DNA of 5,552 nucleotides from Kiritimatiellia bacterium (GTDB lineage Bacteria; Verrucomicrobiota; Kiritimatiellia; RFP12; UBA1067), in assembly GCA_017412325.1 (NCBI GenBank), contig JAFPYE010000049.1, positions 1 through 5,552 on the forward strand, given 5' to 3'. The notes beneath the pieces are model-generated. The model saw only the letters and a program-made list of their open reading frames with translations, ran no database searches and was not told the origin of the DNA. The translations under genes were made by a program, and so were the position numbers. This document shows positions 4,694-5,552 of the stretch, piece after piece; positions within the stretch are counted from its first letter, which is position 1, and every line of letters begins with the position of its first letter.

Positions 4694-5552
4694 TTACTTG
4701 ATGACGGTCGAGACCGTGCCGGCGCCGACGGTGCGGCCGCCTTCGCGGATCGCGAAACGCATCTTCTCTTCGAGCGCCACGGGAGCGATGAGCTTGACCG
4801 TGATCTCGACGTTGTCGCCCGGCATCACCATCTCGACGCCCTCGGGGAGCTGGATGTCGCCCGTCACGTCCGTCGTGCGGATGTAGAACTGGGGACGATA
4901 GCCCTTCATGAACGCCGTGTGGCGGCCGCCCTCTTCCTTCGTGAGGACGTAGACCTGGCCCTTGAACTCGGTGTGCGGGGTGATCGAACCCGGCTTCGCG
5001 AGCACCTGGCCGCGGCAGACGTCTTCCTTCTTCGTGCCACGCAGGAGCGTGCCGATGTTGTCGCCCGCCTGGCCCTGGTCGAGGAGCTTGCGGAACATCT
5101 CGACGCCGGTGACGGCCGTCTTCGCCGTCGGCTTGAGACCGACGATCTCGACTTCGTCGCCGACCTTGACGATGCCGCGCTCGACGCGACCGGTCACGAC
5201 CGTGCCGCGGCCTTCGATCGAGAAGATGTCCTCGATCGGCATGAGGAACGGCTTGTCAAGCTCGCGCTGCGGCTCGGGGATGTAGGTGTCCAGCGCATCC
5301 ATGAGCTCGGTGATGCATTTGCACGCCGGATCGTCGGCGCTGGCGGCCTGGGTGGCGGGATACGCCGCACCGCGGATCACGGGCGCGTTGTCGCCATCGT
5401 AGTCGTACTTGGAAAGGAGTTCGCGCACTTCCATCTCGACGAGGTCGAGCATCTCGGCGTCGTCGACGAGGTCGCACTTGTTAAGGAACACGACGATCTT
5501 CGGCACGCCGACCTGGCGGGCGAGAAGGACATGCTCGCGGGTCTGGGGCATC
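4694..5552 (-). CDS. tuf: Elongation factor Tu (EF-Tu), 5' end outside the window
   Basis: EF-Tu carries aminoacyl-tRNA to the ribosome as a GTP complex. The frame runs from the right edge to TAA at 4696-4694. Its first full codon (Met at 5551) corresponds to about residue 112 of E. coli EF-Tu, not to the true start, so about 285 of some 397 residues are present. Visible are [17 protein letters not shown], the G4 motif NKCD (fragment residues 24-27), and domain 2 with [27 protein letters not shown] (100-126). Domain 3 has [27 protein letters not shown] (205-231), [11 protein letters not shown] (237-247) and [15 protein letters not shown] (264-278). The G1-G3 motifs lie outside the window. The G5 region reads RGAAYP instead of the usual GSAL, and the following segment is about three residues longer than in E. 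coli. It heads the cluster ahead of rpmG. Confidence 0.97.
   Translation of the reverse strand, partial: MPQTREHVLLARQVGVPKIVVFLNKCDLVDDAEMLDLVEMEVRELLSKYDYDGDNAPVIRGAAYPATQAASADDPACKCITELMDALDTYIPEPQRELDKPFLMPIEDIFSIEGRGTVVTGRVERGIVKVGDEVEIVGLKPTAKTAVTGVEMFRKLLDQGQAGDNIGTLLRGTKKEDVCRGQVLAKPGSITPHTEFKGQVYVLTKEEGGRHTAFMKGYRPQFYIRTTDVTGDIQLPEGVEMVMPGDNVEITVKLIAPVALEEKMRFAIREGGRTVGAGTVSTVIK

Noticed and set aside
1..5552. An undescribed multi-gene system, mobile element or CRISPR array
   Set aside because: Nearly all of the window is accounted for by conserved housekeeping genes on one strand with short gaps. I see no transposase, integrase, repeat array, unfamiliar gene cluster or target-site duplications.

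Overview
This window is a bacterial ribosomal-protein and translation-factor cluster in GC-rich DNA. Every gene lies on the minus strand, so it reads from right to left. Third codon positions are mostly G or C and coding is dense. The EF-Tu, L1, L11 and HisG sequences look like those of a GC-rich bacterium. I lean weakly towards the PVC group (Verrucomicrobiota/Kiritimatiellota), on the general look of EF-Tu and the 29-residue basic protein. That placement is inference and would need a search.

Right block (5552 to about 1327): the 3' three quarters of tuf (EF-Tu), then rpmG (L33), tRNA-Trp(CCA), secE, nusG, rplK (L11), rplA (L1), rplJ (L10) and rplL (L7/L12). This is the classic tuf-secE-nusG-rplKAJL order. 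The genes are tightly packed. rplK and rplA overlap by 4 bases (ATGA), and the stop codons of secE and rplA lie inside the Shine-Dalgarno sequences of nusG and rplJ. The block ends after rplL in a strong hairpin terminator. rpoB, which usually follows rplL, is not there.

Middle block (about 1307 to 184): a good sigma70-type promoter drives hisG, which encodes a long-form ATP phosphoribosyltransferase. A 29-codon gene for a very basic AURKAIP1/COX24-type (DUF1713, bS22/mS38-like) putative ribosomal protein follows, and then a second hairpin terminator.

Left edge (171 to 1): another promoter with a perfect TATAAT sits only 9 bases from the first ATG of a gene cut by the window edge. Its N-terminus looks like a CCA-adding enzyme / poly(A) polymerase family nucleotidyltransferase, and the transcript may be leaderless.

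The genes serve one theme: elongation (EF-Tu, L11 and L7/L12 of the GTPase centre, L1 stalk), transcription-translation coupling (NusG), protein export (SecE), a tRNA and probably tRNA end maturation. hisG is the metabolic outsider. I found no mobile element, CRISPR array or undescribed multi-gene system. The points worth a second look are the small ribosomal-type protein beside hisG, the missing rpoB, the lack of room for an L10 leader, the altered EF-Tu G5 motif, an insertion in NusG, the possible leaderless gene, and several RNA structures between genes.
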